Shown here: in pieces, positions 38,084-48,300 of the stretch
How positions within the stretch are numbered: position 1 is the stretch's first letter
Layout: each line of letters opens with the position of its first letter
Assembly (NCBI RefSeq): GCF_000006985.1
Contig: NC_002932.3
Location: forward strand, 1,571,551 to 1,635,550
Source: Chlorobaculum tepidum TLS
GTDB taxonomy: Bacteria > Bacteroidota > Chlorobiia > Chlorobiales > Chlorobiaceae
Reading direction: 5' to 3'
DNA length: 64,000 bases
Notes under the pieces: model-generated
Database searches by the model: none
What the model saw: only the letters and a program-made list of their open reading frames with translations
What the model was told of the DNA's origin: nothing
Program-made: the position numbers and the translations under genes

Positions 38084-39709
38084 TCAGTTCCCGGCCATCA
38101 TCGCTTCAACATCAGCTTCGACCGTGCCAATCGGCTTGAGATCGAACAGCTTCACCAGCGTGGTAGCGATGTTCGGGGTGAGGAACTCCGGCAGTGTTGG
38201 GCCGAGCCTGATGCCCTTGACGCCGAGGAAGAGCAGGGCGAGCAGCACGGTGACCGCTTTCTGTTCGTACCAGGCGATGTCGTAGGAGATTGGCAGGTCG
38301 TTGATGTTCTCCAGCCCGAACACCTCCTGAAGTTTCATGGCGATCACGGCCAGCGAGTAGCTGTCGTTGCACTGACCAGCGTCGAGCACGCGCGGAATGC
38401 CACCGATGTCGCCAAGCTCCAACTTGTTGTAGCGGTACTTGGCGCATCCGGCGGTCAGGATGACCGTGTCCTTCGGAAGGGTTTCAGCCACGTCGGTGTA
38501 GTACTGGCGCGAGTTGTGGCGTCCATCGCAACCTGCCATCACCACGAAGCGCCTGATCGCGCCCGACTTGACCGCATCGACCACCTTGTCGGCCAGCGCC
38601 AGCACCTGGGTGTGAGCGAAGCCGCCAACGATTTCGCCGTTCTCGATCTCGATCGGAGGCTTGCAGGTTTTGGCCAGCTCGATGATCTCCGAGAAGTCCT
38701 TGCTGCCGCCGTCGGGACGCGCCGGAATATGTTTCAGGCCAGGATAGCCCGCCATGCCGGTGGTGAACATGCGGCCACGATAGGATTCGCGCACCGGTAC
38801 GATGCAGTTGGTTGTCATCAGAATCGGGCCGTTGAAGCTCTCGAACTCACGATCCTGCGACCACCACGAGTTGCCGTAGTTTCCGACGAAGTGGTCGTAC
38901 TTTTTGAAGGCTGGGTAGTAGTGCGCGGGCAGCATTTCGCAGTGGGTATAGACATCCACGCCGGTGCCTTCGGTCTGCTTGAGCAGATCTTCCATGTCGC
39001 GCAAGTCGTGGCCTGAGATGAGGATACCCGGACGGGTCCCGACGCCGGTCTTGACCGTGGTGATTTCGGGATTGCCGTAAGTCTCGGTGTTGGCCTTGTC
39101 GAGCAGTGCCATCGCCTTTACGGCGGTAGCGCCGCACTCCATCACGAGACCGAGCAGCTCGTCGGCTGGCAACTCTTTGGTCAGCGCGGACAAGCCTTTG
39201 ACGTAGAAAGCGTAGATGTCGTCGTCGTGATAGCCAAGCACTGCGGCGTGGTCAGTGTAGGCGGCAAGGCCCTTGATGCCATACAGGATGAGGCTCTTGA
39301 GCGAGCGAAGATCGGGGTCTGCGCTCAGACTGTCGATGCTGCACGCCGCAGCCTTGGCGAGAAACTCCTCTTTGGTGCTGCCGCTCCAGTTCGCGGCGTC
39401 GTGCGCCGGAGTCGTTCCGGCGAGCGCCCTGACTTCGTCGCGCATGGCGAGCGCTTTCCGGATCTGCTCGACGATGGCCACGTCGTCGAAGTTGGTGTTG
39501 GTGACGGTCACGAACAGGCACTCGCTGATGAACTGCCCGTATTTCCTGTCAATCTTTCCTTCAAACCCCTCGGCACACAGGGCGATGCCCTCGGCGGCGT
39601 AGATCAGCGTATCCTGAAGTTTGGCGGTCAATTCATCCTTGCCGCACACGCCACGGACGTTGCAGCCTCCCTTGATGCTCTCCTGGCATTGGTCGCAATG
39701 CATAGACAT
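38084..39709 (-). CDS. hcp: Hybrid cluster protein (hydroxylamine reductase)
   Basis: 541 residues. The N-terminal cluster ligands are Cys5, Cys8, Cys16 and Cys22 ([18 protein letters not shown]). Hybrid-cluster ligands are seen in [48 protein letters not shown] and [11 protein letters not shown]. Hcp reduces hydroxylamine in vitro and NO in vivo, and S-nitrosylates proteins in E. coli; it is a standard nitrosative stress protein. The ATG at 39709 has AGGAGA seven bases upstream. It is the last gene of the Rrf2-ferredoxin-TPR-hcp operon. The ferredoxin is a likely electron donor in place of Hcr. Confidence 0.96.
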   Translation of the reverse strand: MSMHCDQCQESIKGGCNVRGVCGKDELTAKLQDTLIYAAEGIALCAEGFEGKIDRKYGQFISECLFVTVTNTNFDDVAIVEQIRKALAMRDEVRALAGTTPAHDAANWSGSTKEEFLAKAAACSIDSLSADPDLRSLKSLILYGIKGLAAYTDHAAVLGYHDDDIYAFYVKGLSALTKELPADELLGLVMECGATAVKAMALLDKANTETYGNPEITTVKTGVGTRPGILISGHDLRDMEDLLKQTEGTGVDVYTHCEMLPAHYYPAFKKYDHFVGNYGNSWWSQDREFESFNGPILMTTNCIVPVRESYRGRMFTTGMAGYPGLKHIPARPDGGSKDFSEIIELAKTCKPPIEIENGEIVGGFAHTQVLALADKVVDAVKSGAIRRFVVMAGCDGRHNSRQYYTDVAETLPKDTVILTAGCAKYRYNKLELGDIGGIPRVLDAGQCNDSYSLAVIAMKLQEVFGLENINDLPISYDIAWYEQKAVTVLLALLFLGVKGIRLGPTLPEFLTPNIATTLVKLFDLKPIGTVEADVEAMMAGN

Positions 39710-39721
39710 AACGGTCTCTCC

Positions 39722-40147
39722 TTACTTTTTTGTTGTTTGTTTGTTCAAGTCCGGTGACAGAATGCGAGCCAGCCGCCTGTCGGCTGCGCTGCCCTCCTTG
39801 TCACCAAATTTCTCTTTCGCGAGCGCCCGCTGCACGAGAGCCGCTTTCATGATCGATTTCCGGGGTCTCGCCTCGATCACGGCGCTGAAGTCCTCGATTG
39901 CCCCGTCGTAGTCCCCGGTCTCGGATCGTATGATGCCGCGATTGCCGTAGGCGATGATCCTTTCACGGAATCGCAGACCGAGCTCGATCGCCATGGTGAG
40001 ATCGCCCAGCGCCCCTTCGAAATCGCCCGCCGCGCTCCTGACTCCCGCCCGGCTGGCCCAGGCCTGTGCGTTGACCGGATCGGCCTCGATCTGACGGGTG
40101 ATCTCCTCCTCGGAGCCGCGCCACTCCCCAAGTGCGTCCTTCAGCAT
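39722..40147 (-). CDS. TPR-repeat protein in the hcp operon
   Basis: 141 residues with about three tetratricopeptide repeats (DPVNAQAWASRAGVRSAAGD; FRERIIAYGNRGIIRSETGDYDGAIEDFSAVIEARP). No signal peptide, so a cytoplasmic adaptor is likely. It lies one base after the ferredoxin-protein stop and 12 bases before hcp, fully inside the operon. TPR partners are not usual for Hcp systems elsewhere; a scaffold between ferredoxin and Hcp is a guess. Confidence 0.8.
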   Translation of the reverse strand: MLKDALGEWRGSEEEITRQIEADPVNAQAWASRAGVRSAAGDFEGALGDLTMAIELGLRFRERIIAYGNRGIIRSETGDYDGAIEDFSAVIEARPRKSIMKAALVQRALAKEKFGDKEGSAADRRLARILSPDLNKQTTKK

Positions 40148-40148
40148 C

Positions 40149-41027
40149 TCACATCCACTCCTCGCTCAGGGTGTCACCCTGCACGCCGATAACAATCTTT
40201 TTGACCGGAACCTTGCGCGAGGCTCTCCGCGACGCCTCCTCGACAATCGAAAGCAAGCCGCCGCAGCACGGCACCTCCATGATCGCCACGGTGATGGTGT
40301 TGATGCGCGCATGATCGATCATGGCTGCGAGCTTCTCCACGTAAACAGCGAGGCCGCTGTCAAGCTTCGGGCAGGCGACCGCGAGTGTCTTGCCGCGCAG
40401 AAGCCTGCTGTGAAAATCGCCTGCCGCGAATGCCACGCAGTCGGCAGCGAGAAGCAGGTCGGAACCCTCGAAGCAGGGCGCGATCGGCGAAACCAGATGC
40501 AACTGCACCGGCCACTGGCGAAGTTCGCTGAGCGCGTGAACCGCACCAGCAACGGGCGCTACCGATGATGCTTGCGCACTCCCGTTCGATGAACGGAAAT
40601 CCATCGTGCGGCTGCCGGGGCATCCGCCACCGTGCTGCACATGTGCAGGATGGGCGGCGGCAACGGGCTGCTCAAGCGGGTTCGGAATCCCCTGCTCTTC
40701 GAGATATGCCAGCGCTTCACGCAGGTAATCATTGGCGCCATGATCGCGCAGGTGGCACAGATGTGCTGCAATCACGTTCGGCCCGGCCTTCACGATGCTC
40801 TCGGCCATCACGCGGCGCTCGTCATAAGGCTCGGCTTCGCGGGTCTCGACCTGCATCGCACCGGTCGGGCAGTGCCCGATGCAGGCGCCGAGGCCGTCGC
40901 AGAACAGGTCACTCACCAGCCGCGCCTTGCCGTCGATCACCTGAAGCGCCCCTTCCGGGCACGCCGGAATGCAATCGCCGCAGCCGGTGCATTTTTTCTC
41001 ATCTATGGTTATGATCTGCCGTTTCAT
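40149..41027 (-). CDS. Dicluster 4Fe-4S ferredoxin-domain protein in the hcp operon
   Basis: 292 residues. The N-terminus carries two [4Fe-4S] motifs: CTGCGDCIPACPEG (C-x2-C-x2-C-x3-C) and CDGLGACIGHCPTG, the latter with a C-x5-C-x3-C spacing (two extra residues in the first gap plus no second C-x2-C). The rest has scattered cysteines (HLCHL, GGGCPG, APCFEG, AADCVAF, VACPKL, VPCCGG), suggesting another metal site. Similar ATP-less 'iron-sulfur cluster-binding' proteins accompany hcp in anaerobes and are probable electron donors. It starts in a four-base ATGA overlap with the Rrf2 gene. Confidence 0.85.
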   Translation of the reverse strand: MKRQIITIDEKKCTGCGDCIPACPEGALQVIDGKARLVSDLFCDGLGACIGHCPTGAMQVETREAEPYDERRVMAESIVKAGPNVIAAHLCHLRDHGANDYLREALAYLEEQGIPNPLEQPVAAAHPAHVQHGGGCPGSRTMDFRSSNGSAQASSVAPVAGAVHALSELRQWPVQLHLVSPIAPCFEGSDLLLAADCVAFAAGDFHSRLLRGKTLAVACPKLDSGLAVYVEKLAAMIDHARINTITVAIMEVPCCGGLLSIVEEASRRASRKVPVKKIVIGVQGDTLSEEWM

Positions 41028-41482
41028 CGTGCTTCCTGTTGTTCTGTCTGTCTGGTTTTATTCATCGCTTCCACCGCCTTCAGATCGTCGATCAGCTTGC
41101 CAATGGTCACTTGCGAGAACTCGTTATTCACCATTTTTTCGATGCGCATGATCTCATGGCGCAAGACACAGTTGGCACGATTCGAGCAGAGCTGCTTGCG
41201 GAACATGCACTCCGAAAGCTGCACCTTGCCCTGAAAGATTTCGATCACATCGGCCACACCGATGTCACCAGGCTCTTTTGCGAGCTTCACGCCGCCGCCA
41301 GCGCCCTCTTTCGACTCCACCAGCCCGTTGCGGATCAGCTCCTGCAAGATGCGCCGCAGGAACTGGTAGGGAATCGCCTGTTCGTCGGAGATCACCTTCG
41401 CCGAAACCCATCCATCGGATTTCATCCCGAGAGAGATCAGTGCCCGGACGGCGTAGTCTGTTTCTTTGTTGAGTACCTTCAT
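41024..41482 (-). CDS. Rrf2-family transcriptional regulator (NsrR/IscR type)
   Basis: 152 residues. The N-terminal winged helix (NKETDYAVRALISLG; IPYQFLRRILQELIRNGLVESKEGAGGGVKLAK) is typical of Rrf2. Cys92, Cys99 and Cys105 (C-x6-C-x5-C) can hold an Fe-S cluster, as in NsrR and IscR, sensing NO or redox state. It heads the operon containing ferredoxin, TPR and hcp. A perfect palindrome sits just before it, so autorepression relieved by NO is the likely control. The ATG at 41482 is well supported by homology (MKVLNKETDYA). Confidence 0.93.
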   Translation of the reverse strand: MKVLNKETDYAVRALISLGMKSDGWVSAKVISDEQAIPYQFLRRILQELIRNGLVESKEGAGGGVKLAKEPGDIGVADVIEIFQGKVQLSECMFRKQLCSNRANCVLRHEIMRIEKMVNNEFSQVTIGKLIDDLKAVEAMNKTRQTEQQEAR

Positions 41483-41495
41483 AATCGCTGAATTT

Positions 41496-41516
41496 CTGAT
41501 ACTAATTTAGTATCAG
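41496..41516. promoter_or_regulatory. Perfect palindromic operator upstream of the Rrf2-hcp operon
   Basis: CTGATACTAA (41496-41505) and TTAGTATCAG (41507-41516) are perfect 10-base arms around a single T. It lies 14 bases before the Rrf2 start codon and overlaps the probable promoter (TTGATA just upstream on the minus strand, TAGTAT within the site). Size and position fit an Rrf2-family dimer site. Confidence 0.75.
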
Positions 41517-41710
41517 TTTATCAAAATACCAATAGAATTGCAAAAATTCCCGGTTGATTTTGTTTTCGCAAAAAAATCCGCTGTCTGACGAAAAGGCCCG
41601 ACAGCTTCGATTTCCAAGCGGGGCAGTGTATATTTCATGGCATGTTCCGCACCCCTTCGATTTCTTTTTTTGTCACACGGCCACCTGCGCAGGCCACAAC
41701 CTGGAAAACC

Positions 41711-42625
41711 ATGCTTCAACTGGAAACCGCCGGATACAAAACGCTCAACGATCTTCGCTCACGCGGCGAGTTTCCTCCGGAATGGACGAACATCGATGAA
41801 CTCGAACAGCTCACCGACCGGTTCATGGAGCGGTTTCGTGCTGAACGGTTCGAGGTATCGAAAGAGCTTGGTCCAGGGTTTGTCATCTCCGAACTGATCG
41901 ACCAGACGCTCAGAACCAACGAACGCGAGAACATGGATGACGAAACCAAACCCGGCGAAGAACGGCTCGAATCGGTCAGGGCGCTCGACCGGATGAACCG
42001 GATGACATTCTCTTACGAGCATCAGTGCGATCTGCTCATGCCTTTGATTGAAAAGCTGGGACACTCGAGCAAAACGGTGGGCATCCTCGAACTTGCCTCC
42101 GGATCGGGTGGACTGGCCTTTGCTCTGGCAGAAAGAGCACAAAAGGCGGGCATCGAAGTCAGGATCACCGCTTCGGACATCGTCCCCGAAATGATCAGCG
42201 AAGGCAACCGGCTGGCAAGAGAAAAAAACCTGCCATTAAGCTTCAGACACCTGAATGCGTTTGACTTCGAAGGAATCGAACCCGGCTCGGCTGATCTGGT
42301 GGTCATTTCGCAAAGCCTGCACCACTTCACACCCGGCCAGCTCGCGCTCATGATCGCCCAGGCGAAGCGGCACGGCGCATCGGCGTTCGTTGGCCTCGAC
42401 GGGTTCCGCAGTCTGCTGCTCATTGGCGGCGTACCGCTGGTGGCGAGCCTTCAGGGCATCGGAGATTTTACGCTTGACGGCCTGACCTCGGCCCGGAAAT
42501 TCTATTCCGGAATCGAACTCGACATTATCGCCGCCATCGCCACAGGCAATGAGACGCATCGGGTAACCTGCTCCTGGCCGATGACCATCCTGCATGTACC
42601 GCTGAAGCCGCCAACCGGGCCATGA
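41711..42625 (+). CDS. Class I SAM-dependent methyltransferase
   Basis: 304 residues from the ATG at 41711; the frame extends back to 41642. After a ~100-residue helical N-terminus comes the Rossmann methyltransferase core: VGILELASGSGGLAFALAERA (motif I), ITASDIVPEMISEGNRLA (motif II) and SADLVVISQSLHHFTPGQL (motif IV). The substrate is unknown; the general pattern resembles small-molecule and ubiquinone-type methyltransferases. It diverges from the Rrf2 operon. Confidence 0.85.
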   Translation: MLQLETAGYKTLNDLRSRGEFPPEWTNIDELEQLTDRFMERFRAERFEVSKELGPGFVISELIDQTLRTNERENMDDETKPGEERLESVRALDRMNRMTFSYEHQCDLLMPLIEKLGHSSKTVGILELASGSGGLAFALAERAQKAGIEVRITASDIVPEMISEGNRLAREKNLPLSFRHLNAFDFEGIEPGSADLVVISQSLHHFTPGQLALMIAQAKRHGASAFVGLDGFRSLLLIGGVPLVASLQGIGDFTLDGLTSARKFYSGIELDIIAAIATGNETHRVTCSWPMTILHVPLKPPTGP

Positions 42626-42712
42626 TTGGTAAAGCAACGTAAAGGTTTTACTTTCATGGTACCGAACAGCTGACTTTTTCCCGGTCACAACTCACAAAAG
42701 GAGAACTTGTCC

Positions 42713-43168
42713 ATGAAAATCGGCAAAGTATTGACAGTGGTTCTGGTCGTTCTTATTCTGATTCAGCTCATCCCCGGACCAAGCCACGAAAATCCACCGG
42801 TCACCGGCACACCCAAATGGGACAGCCCCCGGACGGAGGAACTGTTCAAGCGATCCTGCGCCAACTGCCACTCCAACGAAACCATCTGGCCCTGGTACAG
42901 CACCATCGCCCCGCTGTCGTGGATCATCAACCTCGACGTCAGTGTAGGCCGGTCGAAATTCAACGTCTCCGAATGGGGACGGCCCGGCAAAAACGATGGC
43001 GATGAAGCTGCCGGCGAACTCAGGCACGGCAAGATGCCGCCATGGTTTTACATGCCAGCGCATCCCGAGGCGAAGCTGACCGCCGCTGAGAAGGATGAAC
43101 TGGTCAAGGGCTTGGCGGCAACCTTCGGCGACAAAAGTGCGGAAAAAGAAAAAAAAGAAGAGAAATAA
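42713..43168 (+). CDS. Haem-binding c-type cytochrome domain protein
   Basis: 151 residues from the ATG at 42713, with AGGAGA nine bases upstream; a TTG at 42707 is also in frame. An N-terminal hydrophobic anchor ([18 protein letters not shown]) is followed by one CXXCH haem site, [19 protein letters not shown], and later [14 protein letters not shown], where Met could be the distal ligand. This matches the Haem_bd family of periplasmic membrane-anchored monohaem proteins of Bacteroidota and Chlorobiota. The redox partner is unknown. Confidence 0.88.
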   Translation: MKIGKVLTVVLVVLILIQLIPGPSHENPPVTGTPKWDSPRTEELFKRSCANCHSNETIWPWYSTIAPLSWIINLDVSVGRSKFNVSEWGRPGKNDGDEAAGELRHGKMPPWFYMPAHPEAKLTAAEKDELVKGLAATFGDKSAEKEKKEEK

Positions 43169-43293
43169 CACCGACACGGCACTTTCATGGCAGCCGGGTT
43201 GCGTGACGGTAACCCGGCATGCACGCTCCGGAGGCAATAATCCGGAAGCTTGTGCTATTTGCAAAATGACAAGGGCGTCAACCCCTATGACCA

Positions 43294-44319
43294 ATGCCTG
43301 ATTTTTCGTACGAAGAAACGAAGCTTACGACCGGCAGACACTATCCGATCCATCTTCTTCTTTTTGTCGCAACCCTGTTCACCACAACCTGGGCCGGAGC
43401 GATCTGGACAGGTATCCCCCCTTTCACGGCAAACAAGGCCGGATTTATCGAAGCACTCAAAACGGGTGTACCGTTTTCGCTCGCCCTGCTCGCCTTCCTG
43501 ACCGTGCACGAGTTCGGCCACTTTTTCGCCACCGTGAAACATCGAATCCGCGCCACGCTGCCCTACTACATTCCACTACCGCCGCTGCCATTTCTCATGA
43601 GCATCGGCACCCTTGGCGCGATCATCCGCATCAAGGAGCCGATCCGGAGCCGCCGGGCGCTCTTCGATATTGGCGCGGCGGGTCCACTCGCCGGATTCAC
43701 CGTCGCGCTCGGTCTGCTCATCTACGGCTTCCTGCACCTGCCGCTTGCTGAGTACATCTATTCGGTCCATCCGGACTACCGGGCAATGGGTGGCATTCCG
43801 CCCGCGCCAGCAGACACATTGTATCTCGGCAAAAATCTGCTCTTCATCCTGCTCGATGCACTGATCCAGCCGAAGGGACTGCCGCCGATGTATGAACTCT
43901 ACCACTACCCGTTTCTTTTCGCCGGATGGCTCGCCTGTTTCGTCACTGCACTGAACCTCCTGCCCGTCGGCCAGCTCGATGGCGGGCACGTCATCTACGC
44001 CATGTTCGGCAGCGAGGGACACCGGAAAATCTCGAAGTTCTTCCTCGCGTTTATCACCGTCATCGGCGCGCCGTCGTTCATCCTCGGCGTACTCGAACTG
44101 ATCAATCCGGCACTTGTTTTTCCTGTGCCGGAACTGCTGCTCCGCTGGTCATGGCCAGGCTGGATCATCTGGGCCATCATCCTTCGCCGCTTCCTCGGCA
44201 CGAAGCACCCACAGGCGGGCAGCGACCATCCCTTGCCACCGGGACGGATGACTGCCGGATGGCTCTGCATCGCCGTTTTCATCCTGACCTTCACGCCGGT
44301 GCCATTCGCAATCAGTTGA
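43294..44319 (+). CDS. M50-family site-2-type intramembrane metalloprotease
   Basis: 341 residues with six or more hydrophobic segments. The zinc motif is LTVHEFGHFFA (HExxH) and the second active-site motif is ALNLLPVGQLDGGHVIYA (N-x2-P-x3-L-D-G). There is no PDZ domain, unlike RseP. The architecture resembles the plant EGY1/cyanobacterial S2P branch. No anti-sigma factor is nearby, so the substrate is unknown. It ends 10 bases before folP. Confidence 0.9.
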   Translation: MPDFSYEETKLTTGRHYPIHLLLFVATLFTTTWAGAIWTGIPPFTANKAGFIEALKTGVPFSLALLAFLTVHEFGHFFATVKHRIRATLPYYIPLPPLPFLMSIGTLGAIIRIKEPIRSRRALFDIGAAGPLAGFTVALGLLIYGFLHLPLAEYIYSVHPDYRAMGGIPPAPADTLYLGKNLLFILLDALIQPKGLPPMYELYHYPFLFAGWLACFVTALNLLPVGQLDGGHVIYAMFGSEGHRKISKFFLAFITVIGAPSFILGVLELINPALVFPVPELLLRWSWPGWIIWAIILRRFLGTKHPQAGSDHPLPPGRMTAGWLCIAVFILTFTPVPFAIS

Positions 44320-44329
44320 GCTTTTCGTG

Positions 44330-45241
44330 ATGAAACAGAATCTTGGGGATCAAAGCCGTTACCGTCTGAACTGCGCTGGTGCAATGCTCGACCTCTCGGC
44401 GCGTCCGGCCATCATGGGCATCGTCAACCTCACCCCCGATTCGTTCTTCGACGGCGGCAGCTACGGCAGCGCCGGAGAGGCGGTACAGCTCGAACGCGCC
44501 CTCGAATCGGCGATGGCGATGGCGCGGGCAGGCGCGGAGATCATCGACGTGGGCGGCGAATCGACCCGCCCTGGCTCGGCACCGGTCAGCGCAGAGGAGG
44601 AGATACGGCGAACCATTCCCTTCATCGAGCTTTTACGAAGGCAGAGCGATGTGCTGATCTCTATTGACACCTGGAAGTCAGAAGTTGCCGCCAAAGCGCT
44701 GCGGGCCGGAGTGAACATCGTCAACGACATTTCAGGCTTCAGCTTCGATCCGAAAATGCCGGGGGTGTGCGCCCGCCACCACTGTGGCGTGGTACTGATG
44801 CACACGCCCGCTAAACCGGACGCGCTCCGCTGGAGTTATAACACCAGCGCAGAGACGGAAGAGGTGATGAACCGCGTGACCACTTTCCTGAGCCGTTCGA
44901 TAGCTATCGCCAGAGAACACGGCATCGAGTCAATCATCGTCGATCCCGGCCTCGGCTTCGGCAAAACCGTCGAGGAGAACTACCGACTGCTCGCGCGGCT
45001 CGACGAGCTGCACAAACTCGGCTGCCCGGTGCTCGCCGGAATATCGCGAAAGTCGTTTCTCGGCCAGGCGATCAGGCGCACCGGCGAGGAGACGCCACCG
45101 CCGTCGGAACGGCTCCTGGCCACCATCAGCGCCAACACCATCGCGCTCATGAACGGCGCAGATATCCTGCGCGTGCACGACGTCGATGCCGCCATCCAGG
45201 CTCGCGCCGTTGTGCTCGCAACCCGCCGCGCTTCGGACTGA
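44330..45241 (+). CDS. folP: Dihydropteroate synthase
   Basis: It condenses p-aminobenzoate with the pterin pyrophosphate in folate synthesis. The 303-residue TIM barrel has IMGIVNLTPDSFFDGGSY, IIDVGGESTRPGSAPVSAEEE, VNDISGF, IIVDPGLGFGKTVEENYRLL and GISRKSF, all conserved. A GTG at 44327 directly before the ATG is an alternative start. The aminodeoxychorismate synthase-lyase fusion that makes its substrate is encoded about 7 kb downstream. Confidence 0.97.
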   Translation: MKQNLGDQSRYRLNCAGAMLDLSARPAIMGIVNLTPDSFFDGGSYGSAGEAVQLERALESAMAMARAGAEIIDVGGESTRPGSAPVSAEEEIRRTIPFIELLRRQSDVLISIDTWKSEVAAKALRAGVNIVNDISGFSFDPKMPGVCARHHCGVVLMHTPAKPDALRWSYNTSAETEEVMNRVTTFLSRSIAIAREHGIESIIVDPGLGFGKTVEENYRLLARLDELHKLGCPVLAGISRKSFLGQAIRRTGEETPPPSERLLATISANTIALMNGADILRVHDVDAAIQARAVVLATRRASD

Positions 45242-45352
45242 TCGGCGTCAACGCTCCGTTGTCTGGTTCGTCGATTTTTTTGTTAACTTTCGCCCGACAG
45301 CGACGTTCGCTCGGACGCCGTCGCTCTTTCGGAGACCGTTAATACCCCGTTC

Positions 45353-48300
45353 ATGTACCTGTCGAAAATCGAACTTTTCGGCTTCAAAAGCTTCGCCCAC
45401 AGGGTCAGGATACACTTCGACAAGGGGCTCACCGCCATTGTTGGGCCGAACGGGTGCGGCAAAACCAACGTTGTAGACGCCATCCGCTGGGTGCTCGGCG
45501 AGCAGAAATCGATGCTGCTCCGCTCACCAAAAATGGAGAACATCATCTTCAACGGCACCAAACGGCTCAAGCCTCTCAGTTTCACCGAGGTCTCCATCAC
45601 CATTGAGAACACGCGCAACATCCTGCCGACCGAGTACACCGAGGTCACGGTGACACGCCGCCTCTACCGTAACGGCGACAGCGACTACCTGCTCAACATG
45701 GTGCCCTGCCGCCTCAAGGACATCCTCGACCTCTTCGCCGACACCGGCATGGGCAGCGACGCCTACTCGGTCATCGAGCTGAAGATGATCGAGGAAATCA
45801 TCAGCAACAAGAGCGAGGAGCGCCTGAAGCTGTTTGAAGAAGCTGCCGGCATCACACGCTACAAGCAGCGACGCAAGCAGACCTTCCGCCAGCTCGAAAG
45901 CGCCAGCCGCGACCTGGCCCGCGTGGATGATGTGCTCGCCGAGGTGGAAAAGAAGGTGCGCAATCTCCGCTTGCAGGTGCGCAAAGCCGAACGGCTGAAG
46001 GAGATCAGGGAGGAGCTGCGTACACTCGACCTCACGCTCTCGGCCATCTCGATGGACGAACATTTGCAGAAACTCCGTCCGCTGCTCGACTCCATCGCCG
46101 CCGAGGAACGCCAGTGCCACGAACTTGCAGCCACCATCGCCAAACTCGACAGTGCGCATCAGGAATCCGAACTGCGCCAGCTTGAACTCGAACGAAAGCT
46201 CGCCGACGCCCAGAAGGAGCTGAACGCCTCCAACCAGCTCGTGCACACGCTTGAAAAGCAGCTCTTGCAGCACAAGGAGAAACAGAAAAACCTGCTGCAA
46301 ACCATCGAACGCCTGAACTATTCGATAGCCGACAAGGGCCGCAAGCGGCTCGAACAGGAGGCGTTGTCGAAGGAGCTTTCGGAGAAGCAGACGCCGCTAC
46401 AGGAAGTGTGCACCGCGCAGCTTGCCGAATTCGAGCGGCTGAAGAAGCAAGAGGTAGAGTTGAACTCGGCGCTCGACGCCAGCCGCCAGGCGCTGCAATC
46501 GGAGCGACGCGCCGTGGCCGAACTCCAGAAATCGCTGAACGCACTGAACCTGACCCGCCAGTCGCTCCGCACCCGCAAGGAGCATCTCGAAGGATCAGTT
46601 AACCGCCTCGACCAGCGCAAGCGTGATCTGGAGCGCTCGATGGAGCAGGCAGAGCCGGAACGCCGCCGCACGTCGGAGGCGATCGAAGAGAAAAAAATCG
46701 CCCTTGATGAGCTGAAAAAAGAGGAGGAGCGCCTCGTTGCACTCAAGGCGAGCATCACGGAGCAGAGCGAAAAAAAGAAGGAGGAGCTGCTTTCGCTCAA
46801 AAGCGAGCACAACCATCTGAACAACCGGATTGCGCTCTGCAACTCGATTCTCGAAAAGTTCGAAGGGCTGCCGGAGGGCGTGGCCTTCCTCGAAAAGCAG
46901 CGGGCGGGAAAACCCGGCCTCGGCTGCCTCTCCGACCTGATCTCCGTGCGAGAAAACGACAAAAAAGCAATCAACGCAGCCCTCGGCGAGAGCCTCGGCT
47001 ACTACCTCTGCCGAAACCTTGAAGAGGCCAGACTCGCCGTGTCGAGCCTCGCGAAAGCTGACAAGGGCAAGGTGCACTTTCTGATTCTCGACCTCATCGA
47101 CGGCGGCGCGAAGATTGACTACGCAGAAATCGAGGGAGCGCGCCGGGCCATCGATCTGGTCGAAACTCCGGCGGAGCTGTCGAAAGCCTTGAATTTGCTG
47201 TTGCAGCACTGCTACGTTGTGGCCGATCTCGATGCTGCCGAGCAGCTGGGGAAGAAGCACCCGGAGGCGCTTTTCATCACCGAAAAGGGCGAAAAGTTCA
47301 CTCGCCGTGGCATGCTCTACGGCGGCAGCGCGAAGGGCGGCGAGAGCGTCAGACTTGGCAAAAAAGCCGAGCGCGACCGACTGCAGAAGCAGATGGCCGG
47401 CATGGCGGAAACCATCGCTGAAGCGGAAAACGCGCTTGCCGTGCTCCGCAAGGAGTTCAGCGCCATCGACACAGAGCGCGTAAAACGCGCCGCTGCATCG
47501 ATCAGCCAGGAGATTTCAGCGCTCGAAAAACGACTCGCACGGCTCGAAGCCGAGGAGCGCTCCGGCGCGGATCAGATCGCCCACGCCGACCGGGAGCGGA
47601 CCGCGCTGATCGCCTCCATGCAGAGCGTGCTCGACGAACTTGAGAAAACACAGCCCGAAACCCTGCGCATCGAAGCGGAGATCGAAACCGCTCAGCAAAA
47701 AGTGAACGTCATGCAGGAGGAGCTTTCCGCCGGGGAGAGTCGCAGCCGGGCGTTGCACGCAGAACTTCAGGCGCAGCAGGGACGCTACCGCGACGCACAG
47801 CTCGATCTCGAAAAACACAGATTCCGCGCGAGCGCCTGCCAGCAGACAATCGTCACGCTCAGCGATGAGATCGAGGGAATGCAGCACCAGATCGCGCGGG
47901 CGGAAAAAGAGGTGGCCGAACTCGGCCAGTCAATCGCCCAGGCGACGGCTGAGCACGAACAGGCCGTGGTCGTCTCGGCCCGCCAGCAGGAGGCGCTCAA
48001 CGAACTGGAGTCCTCATACCGCGATCTCCAGACCAAAAACCATGACACGCTGTCCAACCTCCGGGATCTGCGCCGCAAGCACGACCTTTCTCAGCAGATG
48101 CTCGCCGAGTTCAACAACCGCAAGGCAAAGCTCGAACAGGAGATTGCCCACTTGCAGGCCACGGTGATGGAACGTTACGGTGTTGAGCTTGAGATGATGC
48201 CCGCGCATGTACCAGAGGGTTTTGACGTCGCCGCATCACGAGAGCGACTCGCCTACCTGCAAAAACAGAAAGAGCAGTTCGGTGGCGTGAACGAACTGGC

